Notes: generated by a model from the letters alone, not told the origin. A stretch of DNA of 64,000 nt from Gammaproteobacteria bacterium (GCA_021772975.1 JAJFKY010000005.1:1-64000), one strand, 5' to 3'. Shown: positions 52,692-62,506, counted from the first letter of the stretch. A program made the numbers and translations.

Positions 52692-53438
52692 ATGACCTTA
52701 AATAGCAAACAGGAAGAGCAATGCGCCAACAGCCGCTGGGATTTTTCCGATCTCAAGGCTTTATTTATCAATTGCACCCTGAAGCGCTCGCCCAAAATGT
52801 CGCATACCGATGGCCTGGTGGGCATTTCCCGTGCCATTATGGAAAAAAATCAGGTCCAGGTGGATGACATCCGCGCGGTTGATCATGCTATCGCCTTCGG
52901 CGTGTATCCGGATATGCGCGAACATGGCTGGGACAAGGACGACTGGCCGACGATATTCGAAAAGGTCAAGGCCGCCGATATCCTGATCCTGACCTCGCCG
53001 ATCTGGCTGGGCGAAAAATCCTCGGTCTGCACCCAGGTGATTGAACGACTGTACGCCAATTCTTCGATTCTCAACGATCAGGGCCAATATGCGTATTACG
53101 GTCGGGTCGGTGGTTGCCTGATTACCGGTAACGAAGACGGCGCCAAGCATTGCGCCATGAATATTTTGTATTCCCTGCAGCATCTTGGCTATGTGATCCC
53201 GCCGCAGGCCGATGCCGCCTGGCTGGGTGAAGCAGGCCCGGGCCCCTCCTACCGGGACGAGAATTCCGGCGGTCCGGAAAACGATTTCACCAACCGCAAT
53301 ACCACTTTCATGACCTGGAACCTGTTGCACCTGGCGCGCATGATCAAAGACGCGGGCGGTATTCCCGCGCATGGCAATCAGCGCTCGGAATGGGATGCCG
53401 GCTGCCGCTTTGACTTCGAGAACCCGGACTATCGCTAA
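52692..53438 (+). CDS. Flavodoxin-like NAD(P)H oxidoreductase
   Basis: A 248-residue cytoplasmic protein of the flavodoxin-like (NADPH-dependent FMN reductase) fold. FMN-binding features are LKALFINCTLKRSPKMSHT near residues 22-41 (phosphate loop) and ILILTSPIWLGEKSS near 97-111, with GRVGGCLITGNEDGAKH forming the third loop. The longer C-terminal part (AGPGPSYRDENSGG, then LLHLARMIKDAG) matches related proteins sometimes annotated as NAD(P)H-dependent oxidoreductases. Likely reduces quinones or acts as a flavoenzyme; exact substrate unknown. Confidence 0.85.
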   Translation: MTLNSKQEEQCANSRWDFSDLKALFINCTLKRSPKMSHTDGLVGISRAIMEKNQVQVDDIRAVDHAIAFGVYPDMREHGWDKDDWPTIFEKVKAADILILTSPIWLGEKSSVCTQVIERLYANSSILNDQGQYAYYGRVGGCLITGNEDGAKHCAMNILYSLQHLGYVIPPQADAAWLGEAGPGPSYRDENSGGPENDFTNRNTTFMTWNLLHLARMIKDAGGIPAHGNQRSEWDAGCRFDFENPDYR

Positions 53439-53468
53439 GCATCGCCCGGCAACCACCGCGGAACCCAG

Positions 53469-54677
53469 ATGGAAATAACCCTGATCACGATAGCGCTGGC
53501 CATTCTTGGCTATGCGCTGGTTTCCAATAAACTGGATAACACGCCGATCACCATGCCCATGCTGTTTATCGGCCTGGGTTTTATACTGGCCAGTACCGGC
53601 TCCATGAGCGAGTTGGGTGACAAAGACCTGTTTCATTTTATCGCCGAAGCCACGCTGGCACTGGTGCTGTTCGCGGATGCATCCAGACTGTCCCTGCATA
53701 TCCTTAATGAACGCCGTATCGTGACGGTAAGGATGTTATTACTGGGGCTGCCGCTGATGGTATTGATTGGCACCGGCATCGGCGCATTGCTGTTGCCTGG
53801 CTGGCCGCTGCTGGAAGTGGCGCTGCTGGCGGCGCTGCTGGCGCCAACCGATGCCGCGCTGGGTCAGGCGGTGGTGACCAACAAAGCCATTCCTGAAGAT
53901 ATCCGCGCCAGCCTGAATGCCGAAAGCGGATTAAACGACGGCCTGGCCCTGCCGCTGATTTTATTTCTGGCCTGTGCCGCGGTCGGCGGCGAACATGAGC
54001 TGCAGCAGTCAAGCTGGCTGGTGTTCGCCGTTCAGCAGATTGGCATGGGTATTCTGGCGGGGGGTGTGAGCGGCGCTCTGGGCGGTGCCGGACTGCGCTG
54101 GGCGACGGATACCGATTGCATCTCAGCGCCGTTGTCCGGGGTGGCTATTCTGGCCCTGGCCGGGCTGGTGTTTTTCAGCGCGGAATGGCTTGGCGGTAAC
54201 AGCTTTATCGCCATGTTCGTAGCCGGCCTGGCGTTTGGCAAGTATGCCGGTGAGCACGCGGAGTTTGCCAAGGAGTTTGTCGAGACCGACGGTCAGATTC
54301 TCACCATTCTGAGCTTTCTGTTCGTCGGCGCGATACTGCTGCCGGAAGCTCTTGAGCATATCAATCTGATCCTGATCGTTTTAATTCTGATTTCACTGCT
54401 GATCGCGCGGCCACTGGCCATCTCGTTATCCCTGCTGGGCACGGGTGCCGACCGCTCCACCACTTTGTTTCTGGGCTGGTTCGGCCCGCGTGGCCTGGCC
54501 ACCGCACTGTTCGCGGTATTTGCCTTGAGCGAATTCGACAAACTGACAAAAGGCCCGGTGATTCTATCGGTCTGCGCGGTGGCGGTGGTGTGCTCCGCGT
54601 TGCTGCATGGCGTCAGCGCGCATTACGCGGAGGGAATTTTCGGATTCTCCAGCGATCCTAAACATACTGACGATTAA
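53469..54677 (+). CDS. CPA1 family Na+(K+)/H+ antiporter
   Basis: A 402-residue membrane protein with about 12 helices and the CPA1 signature: LLAPTDAALGQAVVTNKAIP (about 116-135) and the NAESGLNDGLALPLILF core (about 149-165) carrying the Asn-Asp pair that binds the cation. GPRGLATALFAVFAL is the final conserved helix. It is a NhaP-like protein without the cytoplasmic C-terminal domain of longer members. It follows the flavodoxin-like gene by 30 nt and may share its transcript. Confidence 0.92.
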   Translation: MEITLITIALAILGYALVSNKLDNTPITMPMLFIGLGFILASTGSMSELGDKDLFHFIAEATLALVLFADASRLSLHILNERRIVTVRMLLLGLPLMVLIGTGIGALLLPGWPLLEVALLAALLAPTDAALGQAVVTNKAIPEDIRASLNAESGLNDGLALPLILFLACAAVGGEHELQQSSWLVFAVQQIGMGILAGGVSGALGGAGLRWATDTDCISAPLSGVAILALAGLVFFSAEWLGGNSFIAMFVAGLAFGKYAGEHAEFAKEFVETDGQILTILSFLFVGAILLPEALEHINLILIVLILISLLIARPLAISLSLLGTGADRSTTLFLGWFGPRGLATALFAVFALSEFDKLTKGPVILSVCAVAVVCSALLHGVSAHYAEGIFGFSSDPKHTDD

Positions 54678-54716
54678 CCACACATCCGAACGACACATCC
54701 GCCGGAGGGACCCCGC

Positions 54717-55172
54717 ATGCCAGCACTGCAAGCAGAACATCTTATTATCCTGATCGGAACCGCCCTGACCGCTGGCGGTATATATGCCTATCTGCTGCGC
54801 CGCCGCGCGGAGCGCTGGCCATCCACCCAGGCCGTAATTACCAGCTCCAGGGTCAAGCGCGCCTTCGGCGGCAGTTATTCAGAGCATCTGATCCTGAAAT
54901 ATGCCTTTACCATCGCCGACAAGGTCTATCACGGCAACACCCTGACCGCCGGCGGTTCGTTCTCCTGGTCAGCATCGGTGCCCGGCATGGGCAGCCCCAG
55001 CGAAGCCCTGCCGCACTACCCCCGGGATGCGGAAGTAACGGTTTATTACGATCCTGAAAAACCCTGGCTGAATGCTTTGCATCAGGGCAATAAACAGCTC
55101 AGCTATTGGCCGATAGCAATTGGTCTGATTGCAATCATCGCAGCTGTGATCAGTCTGGCGGTTTCGGGCTGA
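54717..55172 (+). CDS. DUF3592 membrane protein
   Basis: A 151-residue protein with membrane helices near both ends (about 8-25 and 127-148) and a central soluble beta domain with WPSTQAVITSSRVKR and a YHGNTLTAGG region followed by AEVTVYYDPEKPWLN, the DUF3592 signature. Function unknown. GGAGGG is a strong ribosome binding site. The periplasmic cyclophilin gene begins 3 nt after its stop, so the two are cotranscribed. Confidence 0.88.
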   Translation: MPALQAEHLIILIGTALTAGGIYAYLLRRRAERWPSTQAVITSSRVKRAFGGSYSEHLILKYAFTIADKVYHGNTLTAGGSFSWSASVPGMGSPSEALPHYPRDAEVTVYYDPEKPWLNALHQGNKQLSYWPIAIGLIAIIAAVISLAVSG

Positions 55173-55175
55173 GGC

Positions 55176-56045
55176 ATGCTCTGGCATAAATCACCAGTTG
55201 CCGCCAGTCTGCTGCTGCTGGCAGGCCTGGTTAGCCCGGGCCATGCGCAGACTGAAACAGCCGATGGTAATCAATGGCGCCCGGCGGTTGCAGAGCATAC
55301 CGTTTATCTGGATACCGCGGACGGTCGGGTCGTGATTGAACTCAATCCGGCCTTTGCGCCTGCCACCGTCACTCAGTTCAAGCATCTGGTGCGGGAAAAA
55401 TTTTATGATGGACTGCGCTTTTACCGGGTTATCGACGGTTTTGTGGCACAGGGCGGCGATGGCAGTGATTTAAGCGATGAATTGCCCACGGCGACCCTGC
55501 CGGCGGAATTTGAACGGCCTTTTCACTCTGATCTGAATTTTATCAGCGTGCAGAAAAATGATCTGTTTGCGGCTGAAACCGGCTTTATCGATGGCTTCGC
55601 GGTGGCTCGCGATGCGGCCGGAAAAACCGTATGGCTGACCCATTGCCCGGGCGTGATCGCCATGGCCAGAGGCAATGATCCGGACAGTGGCGGCACTGAT
55701 TTTTATATCGTCATCGGCCAGGCACCACGTTATCTGGACCGTAATCTCACTATTTTCGGCCGGGTGGTTAAAGGCATGGACGTGGTGCAGAAAATTCACC
55801 GCGGCCCCCGTGACGCCAACGGCATTATCGCTGATCAAAGTGACCAGACACCGATCACGCACGCCTATATCGCCGCGGATATCCCAGCGGATCAAAGGCT
55901 GGCCATCAGCGTCATGGATACCAACCACCCCGCTTTTGCAGCCTTGCTGAGTAGCCGCCGGCAACGCACGCACGAGTTTTTCCACCACCGGCCGCCACCG
56001 GTATTGGATGTTTGCCAGCTGCCGGTCCCTGTGCGAGCCAAGTGA
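55176..56045 (+). CDS. Periplasmic cyclophilin-type peptidyl-prolyl isomerase
   Basis: A 289-residue exported protein; signal peptide ends near GHA-Q (about residue 24). The cyclophilin domain starts HTVYLDTADGRVVIELNPAFAP and has the catalytic-loop sequence FYDGLRFYRVIDGFVAQGGDG (in parts, about 75-95), CPGVIAMARGNDPDSGGTDFYI and the closing LTIFGRVVKGMDVVQKI. It catalyses proline isomerisation during folding of exported proteins. Longer than a bare cyclophilin because of an insert near 100-140 and a 60-residue C-terminal tail. Cotranscribed with DUF3592. Confidence 0.93.
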   Translation: MLWHKSPVAASLLLLAGLVSPGHAQTETADGNQWRPAVAEHTVYLDTADGRVVIELNPAFAPATVTQFKHLVREKFYDGLRFYRVIDGFVAQGGDGSDLSDELPTATLPAEFERPFHSDLNFISVQKNDLFAAETGFIDGFAVARDAAGKTVWLTHCPGVIAMARGNDPDSGGTDFYIVIGQAPRYLDRNLTIFGRVVKGMDVVQKIHRGPRDANGIIADQSDQTPITHAYIAADIPADQRLAISVMDTNHPAFAALLSSRRQRTHEFFHHRPPPVLDVCQLPVPVRAK

Positions 56046-56150
56046 TATCTATGCCGGCTTGAGCTGATCAGCCAGGGATTGGTGGTCAACATAACGGTTT
56101 TTAGCCTAAACTGAATGGACAACACTTTGTAACCCTGCAGGAACGTCACG

Positions 56151-56480
56151 ATGCCTAAACCCGCTATTCCCAGCACACCTATCGGTTCTGTACTGGCTTT
56201 TGCCGGTGAAATTACCGGGCCAGATAATGCAGCCCGGGACAACCGGACACAAGACAACCGGACAGGGGCATTGATCGAAACACTTGGCTGGATGGCGTGT
56301 GACGGGCGCTCACTGCCGGTCCAGCAATACCCCGAATTGTTCAACGTACTTGGCTACCGCTACGGTGGCAAAGATGAAGTATTCAACATTCCAGATATTC
56401 CGCCCGCTGAGGCTTGCCCAAAACTGCTACATATCATTCATTTTGCCAACCCCGATCTGTTGCTGGGCAGCGTTGCCTGA
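56151..56480 (+). CDS. Tail-collar-like protein
   Basis: A 109-residue protein with the phage tail collar pattern: a short proline-rich start (PIGSVLAFAGEI), then LGWMACDGRSLPVQQYPELFNVLGYRYGG (in parts, about 45-73) and FNIPDI. Beyond this the sequence departs from a receptor-binding tail (no LPDLRG). Isolated from any other phage gene, it may be a domesticated relic or a host-encoded microcyclamide-like protein. It is followed 12 nt later by a conserved hypothetical on the same strand. Confidence 0.75.
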   Translation: MPKPAIPSTPIGSVLAFAGEITGPDNAARDNRTQDNRTGALIETLGWMACDGRSLPVQQYPELFNVLGYRYGGKDEVFNIPDIPPAEACPKLLHIIHFANPDLLLGSVA

Positions 56481-56492
56481 CTGGATTAGCAG

Positions 56493-57026
56493 ATGTCGGC
56501 CAAAGCTTGCCAGATACCGAATGATGCATTGTTGAGCAGTTATTATAGTGCGCCGGATTCTGACCGAACCCAGGCCTATACGGATTGTTATACCTGCGGC
56601 ATTGAGCAAGCCGTGACGCTGGCGGATTTTGCCTTTGCCTTCTATTGCACCCCGATATTCAGACTGGAACGTTTTATTCTGAAGTACCTGGTCTCAAAAC
56701 CGTCCACGGATCAACAGGCACGACAATTGGCGGATGGCCTGATCGAATCGTTCGCGGCATGGCAGGTTGAAAAGAGAACTGAGCATCAGCTGTTGATGTG
56801 TGACTTCCAGGGCCGGACGCGCTCCTGGTTTATGGTTAAACCTGACAGCATCAACCCAGCCAACACCGCGCTATGGTTTGGTTCAGCCGTGGTGCCCAGA
56901 ATGAACCATACAACGGGTAAACCGGAAATGGGCGGCGGATTCAATATCCTGCTGGGATTTCACAAGCTGTACTCGGTGATCTTGCTCAATTCAGCCAGAC
57001 AGCGTTTATTAAAAACCTCCGGTTAG
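56493..57026 (+). CDS. Conserved hypothetical protein (177 residues)
   Basis: A 177-residue protein without signal peptide. Notable segments are FILKYLVSKPSTDQQARQLADG, LLMCDFQGRTRSWFMVKP and LWFGSAVVP, ending in a hydrophobic GFNILLGFHKLYSVILLNSA. I associate these with uncharacterised proteins of marine gammaproteobacteria but cannot name the family. Four Cys occur in the first 60 residues, two of them in CYTCG. It is adjacent to the tail-collar-like gene. Confidence 0.7.
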   Translation: MSAKACQIPNDALLSSYYSAPDSDRTQAYTDCYTCGIEQAVTLADFAFAFYCTPIFRLERFILKYLVSKPSTDQQARQLADGLIESFAAWQVEKRTEHQLLMCDFQGRTRSWFMVKPDSINPANTALWFGSAVVPRMNHTTGKPEMGGGFNILLGFHKLYSVILLNSARQRLLKTSG

Positions 57027-57113
57027 GTTGATAGCCTGCAGTGCTGGTGGCCTGGAAGTAACCGTTTGGCTGAAACCCCTGGCTCAAACTTTTGGCCTTG
57101 GCCGCCATCATGG

Positions 57114-57779
57114 CTATTGAAAATAAAGCAATGTCAGACCAATGCTGTTATTCAAGCCGTGCGCCAGTACGGCTGGCCAGATGCTGCCGCGAGCGATGAC
57201 CACGATGCTCCCGAAAACCAGCCCGCTGACACAAGCGCCTGCGACGCCAACCGGCCCCTGATATAGATGCACCAGGCCAAATACCAGTGCCTGCACGGCG
57301 ACCGCCATCACGGTTGCCGCTGTCACAGTGCCAAACACCGACCTGAGCAGCCGCAACAGCAATACCCGAAAAGCAATCTCTTCGCCGACTGCCGCAAATA
57401 ACCAGCTAAACACCAATAACATGATTAATTGCGGAAGGCTTCCGATGACCCCGTCAAAACGTGACAGATTGCGCTCGGATTCCAGCAGCTCAGCCAGCAA
57501 AGGCTCGGCGAATGCCGCGTATAACTGGATAAACAGCACCCCCAGGACAGCCAAACCAAAATGTACCGGGCGCAATGCTAAGCCAAAGCCAACCCGATTC
57601 AACACAACGCCCAGGCGCGGCAGGTTTACCGCGAAACCGATGGTCCAGATAATAAACATCCAGGTTGGTCCCTGGCCCGCCCCTGAAGCATCGCCCTGTA
57701 AACTCAGGTAACGCCAGCAGCCAATGGCCAGCAACCCGCCTGCGTACAATGCTGTAATAAATAGTAAACGGTAGTTCAT
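57114..57779 (-). CDS. CPBP (CAAX protease-like) intramembrane metalloprotease
   Basis: A 221-residue membrane protein with about six helices and the CPBP active-site motifs: GEEIAFR (motif 1, EExxxR), VFGLVHLYQG (motif 2, FxxxH) and AHGLNNS (motif 3). Bacterial members cleave or bind membrane substrates and in some cases protect bacteriocin producers. It follows the MarR gene by 37 nt on the same strand and is a likely target of that regulator. Confidence 0.92.
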   Translation of the reverse strand: MNYRLLFITALYAGGLLAIGCWRYLSLQGDASGAGQGPTWMFIIWTIGFAVNLPRLGVVLNRVGFGLALRPVHFGLAVLGVLFIQLYAAFAEPLLAELLESERNLSRFDGVIGSLPQLIMLLVFSWLFAAVGEEIAFRVLLLRLLRSVFGTVTAATVMAVAVQALVFGLVHLYQGPVGVAGACVSGLVFGSIVVIARGSIWPAVLAHGLNNSIGLTLLYFQ

Positions 57780-57816
57780 CGGTTATCTCGAAAACGGTTT
57801 ATGCTCGTGAAAGGCA

Positions 57817-58350
57817 TTATTCAGCGGGCCTGGTCATGGCATGCTCATTACCTTGCAGATGATTAAGCTGTGCCTGCCAGCGGCCATGGCCTTGCAGCAA
57901 TGCCTGTAAAGCCTGTTGCATCTGTTCCAGCTGTCCGGAACTCAAATGACTGCCGAAGTTTTTCACCACAAACTGTTTTAACAATACTTTTGATCGGTCA
58001 AACGCCGCTCGGCCGGAATCGGTCAAAACGGCATGATAGGCACGGCGGTCATTCGGATCGGTTTTTCTGCTCAGCAATTGTTGTTTTTCCAACCGGTCCA
58101 GCATTTTTGTGATACCGGCTTTGGACAGATAAATGCGCTTGGCGAGTTCGGTAAGTGTCAGCGATGAAGCATTGCTGGCCAGTTGCTTCAGCAGGTCCTG
58201 TTCGGCCAGCCCAATACCCAGGTGTGATCTCAGGTGTTCATCCAGACCTGACTTCAGAAAAGTGGCGGCATGCAGCATGCTGGCCCAGGTGAGCATGGTT
58301 TGATGCAGATCATCCGATTCAGATTTAGATGCAGATTCAGGTGCGGGCAT
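57817..58350 (-). CDS. MarR family transcriptional regulator
   Basis: A 177-residue winged-helix repressor. The DNA-binding part is SLTELAKRIYLSKAGITKMLDRLEKQQLLSRKTDPNDRRAYHAVLTDSG (in parts, about 60-110), the classic MarR HTH and wing. MarR proteins repress nearby genes and are relieved by small phenolic or oxidising ligands. Upstream, at 58384-58408, a palindrome could be its own operator. It is followed by the CPBP protease gene, and the ABC exporter lies upstream on the same strand. Confidence 0.93.
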   Translation of the reverse strand: MPAPESASKSESDDLHQTMLTWASMLHAATFLKSGLDEHLRSHLGIGLAEQDLLKQLASNASSLTLTELAKRIYLSKAGITKMLDRLEKQQLLSRKTDPNDRRAYHAVLTDSGRAAFDRSKVLLKQFVVKNFGSHLSSGQLEQMQQALQALLQGHGRWQAQLNHLQGNEHAMTRPAE

Positions 58351-58383
58351 GGCTTTGTCGTTGGATTATTTAGTACACCAGTT

Positions 58384-58408
58384 AATAATACACTAGTATA
58401 CTATTATT
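58384..58408. promoter_or_regulatory. AT-rich palindrome, candidate MarR operator
   Basis: AATAATA/TATTATT half sites with an 11-nt spacer containing CTAG, 34 nt upstream of the MarR start, typical of MarR-type operators. The surrounding sequence is AT-rich, consistent with a promoter. Confidence 0.5.
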
Positions 58409-58557
58409 TCACAAGCCTGTACTGCCGGCAAATTTCCTGCTCACTGTTATGCCTGGACAAACATAAACAATGATCTGGTCATGAGCACAGATTGTGACGC
58501 TGCGCAGCGTCTGCTGGCCATTGCTGGCTGTCCGCAAACCGCTTTTGCACAAAGCTT

Positions 58558-60399
58558 TTAGCGGTAGCCCCGTGCCTGCAGGGAAAACAGATGCGCGTAA
58601 TGCCCATCGAGTGTCATCAACTGATCATGACTGCCACGTTCAATAATGCGGCCATGCTCAATCACCACGATCTGATCCGCCATGCGGACCGTTGAGAAAC
58701 GATGCGAAATCAAAATCGCAATGCGCTGTTGGGTCAAGCTGCGGAAATGTTCGAAAATATTGGCCTCAGCAGCGGCATCCATCGCGGCAGTGGGTTCATC
58801 CAGCACCAGAATATCGGCTTCGGTGCGCATGAATGCACGCGCCAATGCAATCTTCTGCCATTGTCCGCCGGACAGCTCGCGACCCTGCATAAACCATTTG
58901 CCCAGTTGAGTTTGAAAGCCTTCCGGCAGGTTTTCAATAAACGGCGTTGCCATGCCTTTGTCGCTGGCTTCACGCCAGCGTGACTGGTCTTCAAAATAGC
59001 GCACATCGCCGGCGCCGACATTTTCTCCGGCGGTCAACTGATAGCGGGTAAAGTCCTGAAAAATCACCCCCACGCGCCGCTGCAACGCCTGCTCATTCCA
59101 GTCGTTCAAGTCGGATCCATCCAGCAGAATCCGGCCTGATGCCGGAGTGTACAGACGGGTCAACAGTTTGATCAGCGTGGTTTTACCGGCGCCGTTTTCG
59201 CCCACCAGCGCGAGTGATTCACCCGGCCGGATATGCAGGTCGATATCGATCAGCGCCGGCTGTTCAGCATCCGGATAAACAAAGCAGACCTGTTCAAAGC
59301 GCACGCCATCACCAGGATCGGCGCCGACCAGTAAATGCCCCGATACCGGCCTGACCGGGGTATCCAGAAACTCATACAGCGTCGATAAATACAGGTTGTC
59401 CTCGTACATGCCGCTGATCGCCGACAGGCTCGCCGAAACCGCGGACTGCCCCTGCCGAAACAGCATCATATACATGGTCATCTGACCCAGCGTGATAAGG
59501 CCCGCGACGGTGGTTACCGCGGTCCAGCCGTAGGCGGCATATAGCGCGGCTGTGCCCAGCAGACCCAGACCAAAGCCCCAGCTGTCGCGGCGCAGGGTCA
59601 GGCGGCGATCTTCCTGATACAGCCGCTTGAAAATGGCTTGATAGCGCTCCAGAAGTTTTGCTCCCAGGCCATACAGTTTGACTTCCTTGGCGTGATCTTC
59701 CCGGGCCAGTACCGTTTCCAGATACATCTGCATTCTTGTTTCCGGAGAGCGCCAGCGGAACAACCTGAAGGCATCGCCGGAAAACTTGGCCTCGGCAAAA
59801 AATGCCGGCATACCGGCCAGTAACAACACCAGCAATGCCCAGGGTGAAAACTGCACCAGTAAGGCGCCATAACTGGCCAGCGAAATGCCGTTTTGCCCCA
59901 GCCCGAAAGTGCGCGTGACCAGCGACAGCGGCCTGCTGGATGCCTCGCGCCGCGCGCGGGTCAGCTTGTCGTAGAATTCGGAATCTTCGAACTGCTCCAA
60001 CTCCAGCGTCAGCGCCTTGTCCAAAATCATCACATTGACCCGATTGCCCAGTTGCGCACGCAACAGCGACTGACACACGGAAATACCCCGTTGGGCTGCC
60101 GCCAGAACCGCCACCAGACCCGCTTCCAAAGCCACCCAGCTCAATACCATACGCAAATGAGTCTCACCGGAGCGCTGAAAAATCTCTGCCGCGCTGACCA
60201 CCGCATCGACAATTAATGCGCCCACAAAAGCGACGGCGGCCGGCAATACCCCGGCTACCAGGGTCAAAACCGCCAAAGCAATGGTTAAAAAACGGCTGGT
60301 GGTCCAGACCAGCTCAATAGCTCTGCGGCTGTAGCGGAAGACGCTGAAGAAGCCATTGCTGGCTGACTCGTCAATAGGTGCTGGTGGAGAAATTGGCAA
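58558..60399 (-). CDS. ABC exporter, fused permease-ATPase
   Basis: A 613-residue half-transporter. The N-terminal 340 residues hold about six helices of a type I exporter; the C-terminal ATPase has Walker A VGENGAGKTTL near 400, the signature LSGGQWQKIALARAF near 505, Walker B ILVLDEPTAAMDA and the H-loop ISHRFSTV. It should dimerise and export lipids, peptides or drugs; the substrate is unknown. The MarR gene lies 208 nt downstream on the same strand. Confidence 0.92.
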   Translation of the reverse strand: MPISPPAPIDESASNGFFSVFRYSRRAIELVWTTSRFLTIALAVLTLVAGVLPAAVAFVGALIVDAVVSAAEIFQRSGETHLRMVLSWVALEAGLVAVLAAAQRGISVCQSLLRAQLGNRVNVMILDKALTLELEQFEDSEFYDKLTRARREASSRPLSLVTRTFGLGQNGISLASYGALLVQFSPWALLVLLLAGMPAFFAEAKFSGDAFRLFRWRSPETRMQMYLETVLAREDHAKEVKLYGLGAKLLERYQAIFKRLYQEDRRLTLRRDSWGFGLGLLGTAALYAAYGWTAVTTVAGLITLGQMTMYMMLFRQGQSAVSASLSAISGMYEDNLYLSTLYEFLDTPVRPVSGHLLVGADPGDGVRFEQVCFVYPDAEQPALIDIDLHIRPGESLALVGENGAGKTTLIKLLTRLYTPASGRILLDGSDLNDWNEQALQRRVGVIFQDFTRYQLTAGENVGAGDVRYFEDQSRWREASDKGMATPFIENLPEGFQTQLGKWFMQGRELSGGQWQKIALARAFMRTEADILVLDEPTAAMDAAAEANIFEHFRSLTQQRIAILISHRFSTVRMADQIVVIEHGRIIERGSHDQLMTLDGHYAHLFSLQARGYR

Positions 60400-60640
60400 T
60401 CAATGGCTGCTGCTGAAGGTTCAGATGGTTAATGCTTGTAGTTCGCCCTGATTTCAATAGCAGCACAGCTAATCCGAGTGAAAACTGATCGTTGACCTAT
60501 ACGAGCACTGCTGACACGTGCCAGCGGATAAACGCTAGCACATGATTGAAACGGCCAGCAGGTCTACTCAATGATGCTGGTATGCCGATGCATGCAAAAC
60601 CCGCCAGGTACCAAACCAGGCATCAACCGCCTGACTGAAT

Positions 60641-62356
60641 TCAAAATCGCGACGCAGTCAATTCAATATCCGCCGCCACCCAGACGTTGTCCAGCTTTTG
60701 CTGCATGGCTTGAGCTGCAGCGGTCTTGCCCTGGGCCTGCAGGCTCTGAATCAGTCCAAACATCGACCAGCCATTGCGCCGGTAAATCTCCAGATCGCGC
60801 CGGTAGACCGCCTCGGCGGCAGCCGCGTCGCCGGCTGCCAGCAGAGCTTTGCCTAACGATTGCCGGGTCGGGTAATACCAGAATGGCGGCTCGGTATAGG
60901 GCAGTTCATCCTGGGCCGCAACCGCCGCTTTGAAATGACTGACAGCCGCCTCGATGGCATTTTTCGCGGTGGCGATCTCGCCTTGCGCGAGTTCATCCGC
61001 GATCAGCAGTAACTGGCTGGCGGGATAGTCAATGGTATCCAAAAAATGCACCTTACTGGATTCTCGTAGCGGAACCAGGGCTGCGTAGGCCTGCTCAGCT
61101 GCTTCGATATTGCCAAGCCTGGCATAGGCAGTGGCCCGCACGTAGTGCCAGATGGCATTCGAGAAATCCAACTCGGCAGCCGGTTGTGGTTCCTGCAGTA
61201 CCTCATCCCAGCGGCCGAACTGCGTCAATGCCAATAACGGAATGGTATGAAAAAACTCCACCATCGGAAATTCTTCGATCACTTCCAGCCTGACATTGGC
61301 CGCCACCCGTCGGGCCGACTGAATGGCCAGTTCACTGCGGCCTTCCATGCTGGAGGCCGCCCATAAAAAATGAATATTGTGCGGATAATAAAGCGCCGGA
61401 TAGAAACCCTGCGCATTGCATTGGGCAATGTATTGCTCATCCACATCAGCGGCGCGGATATTGGCCTGAGAGGCGTCATGATAACGCCCTACCCGCCAGT
61501 AAATATGCGCTGGCATATGCACCAGATGCCCCGCGCCCGGCACCAGGTTCGCCAATCTGTCCGCGGCCGCCTCGGCACGCTCCGGGGTAGCGGACGCCTC
61601 CACTGCATGAATATATAGGTGCAGAGCCAGCGGATGATCAGGTGATCGCTGCAGCACCGCTTCCAGTACCGCAATCACTTCTTCGGTGTAGGGTTTGGGA
61701 TTGTCCGGGTCCAGCCAATAATCCCAGGGCATGGTGGTCATCAAGGCTTCAGCAAACAATGCCGCCGCATCATCATCGTCAGGGTATTTGTGGTGCAATT
61801 CACGCATCGCGTCAGCGTAAGCCAGATCCAGCGGCTCACGCGCCGTCTCCGGCTGGCCGTTATAGCGTACCGCCAGGGCGTTGATGTAATCGCGTTCCTG
61901 TTCAGACACCCCATCCAGGCGCTCACGGGCTGCTTGAATGGCCGTGAATGCAGCCATGCGGGCCTGCTCTGACATGATCGCCTTGCCATTGCTGGTGACA
62001 TTGATATTCGGTCCTAATGCCAGTGCCTCACCCCAATAGCACATGGCGCAGGCGTCATCCAGCTTTTGCGCGGCCTGAAACGAGCGAACCGACTCCGCAT
62101 GGTTAAAGGCAAAATCAATAACCAGCCCCTGGTTAAAGTATTTTTGCGCCCAGTCAGAACGGGTAGTAATAGCATGCTGATGATCACCCATCCCATCGAA
62201 CAACGGCGCACCACTGCGGGCAACCACCTCGGCCTGGGTTTCCGGCTGCTGTGGCTGGACCGGTGAGCCGTTATCAGCGTAGTCGTTATTGCAGGCCAGC
62301 AACACAGCTGTTGCGCACCCTGTCAGAAGAAATTTAAGCAATTGGATATTATTCAT
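60641..62356 (-). CDS. TPR-repeat lipoprotein
   Basis: A 571-residue protein with a lipobox (VLLAC, Cys about 22) and at least six TPR-like helix pairs. Family marks are DWAQKYFNQGLVIDFAFNHAESVRSFQAAQKLD (in parts), CAMCYWGEALALGPNIN, a central HLVHMPAHIYWRVGRY and repeated AxxLAxQGK-type helices near the C-terminus. These large TPR lipoproteins are common and of unknown function, probably scaffolding in the periplasm or outer membrane. A 242-bp gap without recognisable features separates it from the ABC gene. Confidence 0.85.
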   Translation of the reverse strand: MNNIQLLKFLLTGCATAVLLACNNDYADNGSPVQPQQPETQAEVVARSGAPLFDGMGDHQHAITTRSDWAQKYFNQGLVIDFAFNHAESVRSFQAAQKLDDACAMCYWGEALALGPNINVTSNGKAIMSEQARMAAFTAIQAARERLDGVSEQERDYINALAVRYNGQPETAREPLDLAYADAMRELHHKYPDDDDAAALFAEALMTTMPWDYWLDPDNPKPYTEEVIAVLEAVLQRSPDHPLALHLYIHAVEASATPERAEAAADRLANLVPGAGHLVHMPAHIYWRVGRYHDASQANIRAADVDEQYIAQCNAQGFYPALYYPHNIHFLWAASSMEGRSELAIQSARRVAANVRLEVIEEFPMVEFFHTIPLLALTQFGRWDEVLQEPQPAAELDFSNAIWHYVRATAYARLGNIEAAEQAYAALVPLRESSKVHFLDTIDYPASQLLLIADELAQGEIATAKNAIEAAVSHFKAAVAAQDELPYTEPPFWYYPTRQSLGKALLAAGDAAAAEAVYRRDLEIYRRNGWSMFGLIQSLQAQGKTAAAQAMQQKLDNVWVAADIELTASRF

Positions 62357-62506
62357 AATAATGCGGGCTCCTGGCCTGACTCTGATGCTGGGAAATGTCA
62401 GTTATGATGATAAAGTTCCGCAGTTGACTGACCATGCATACATCACTACGGGCAGGGTTAATTTACCACTGTTAAATACCCATAACTGACAATATATACC
62501 ATTGTC

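Noticed and set aside
52761-53699. 312-residue minus-strand frame across the flavodoxin and antiporter genes
   Set aside because: It spans two clear plus-strand genes and has no domain of its own.
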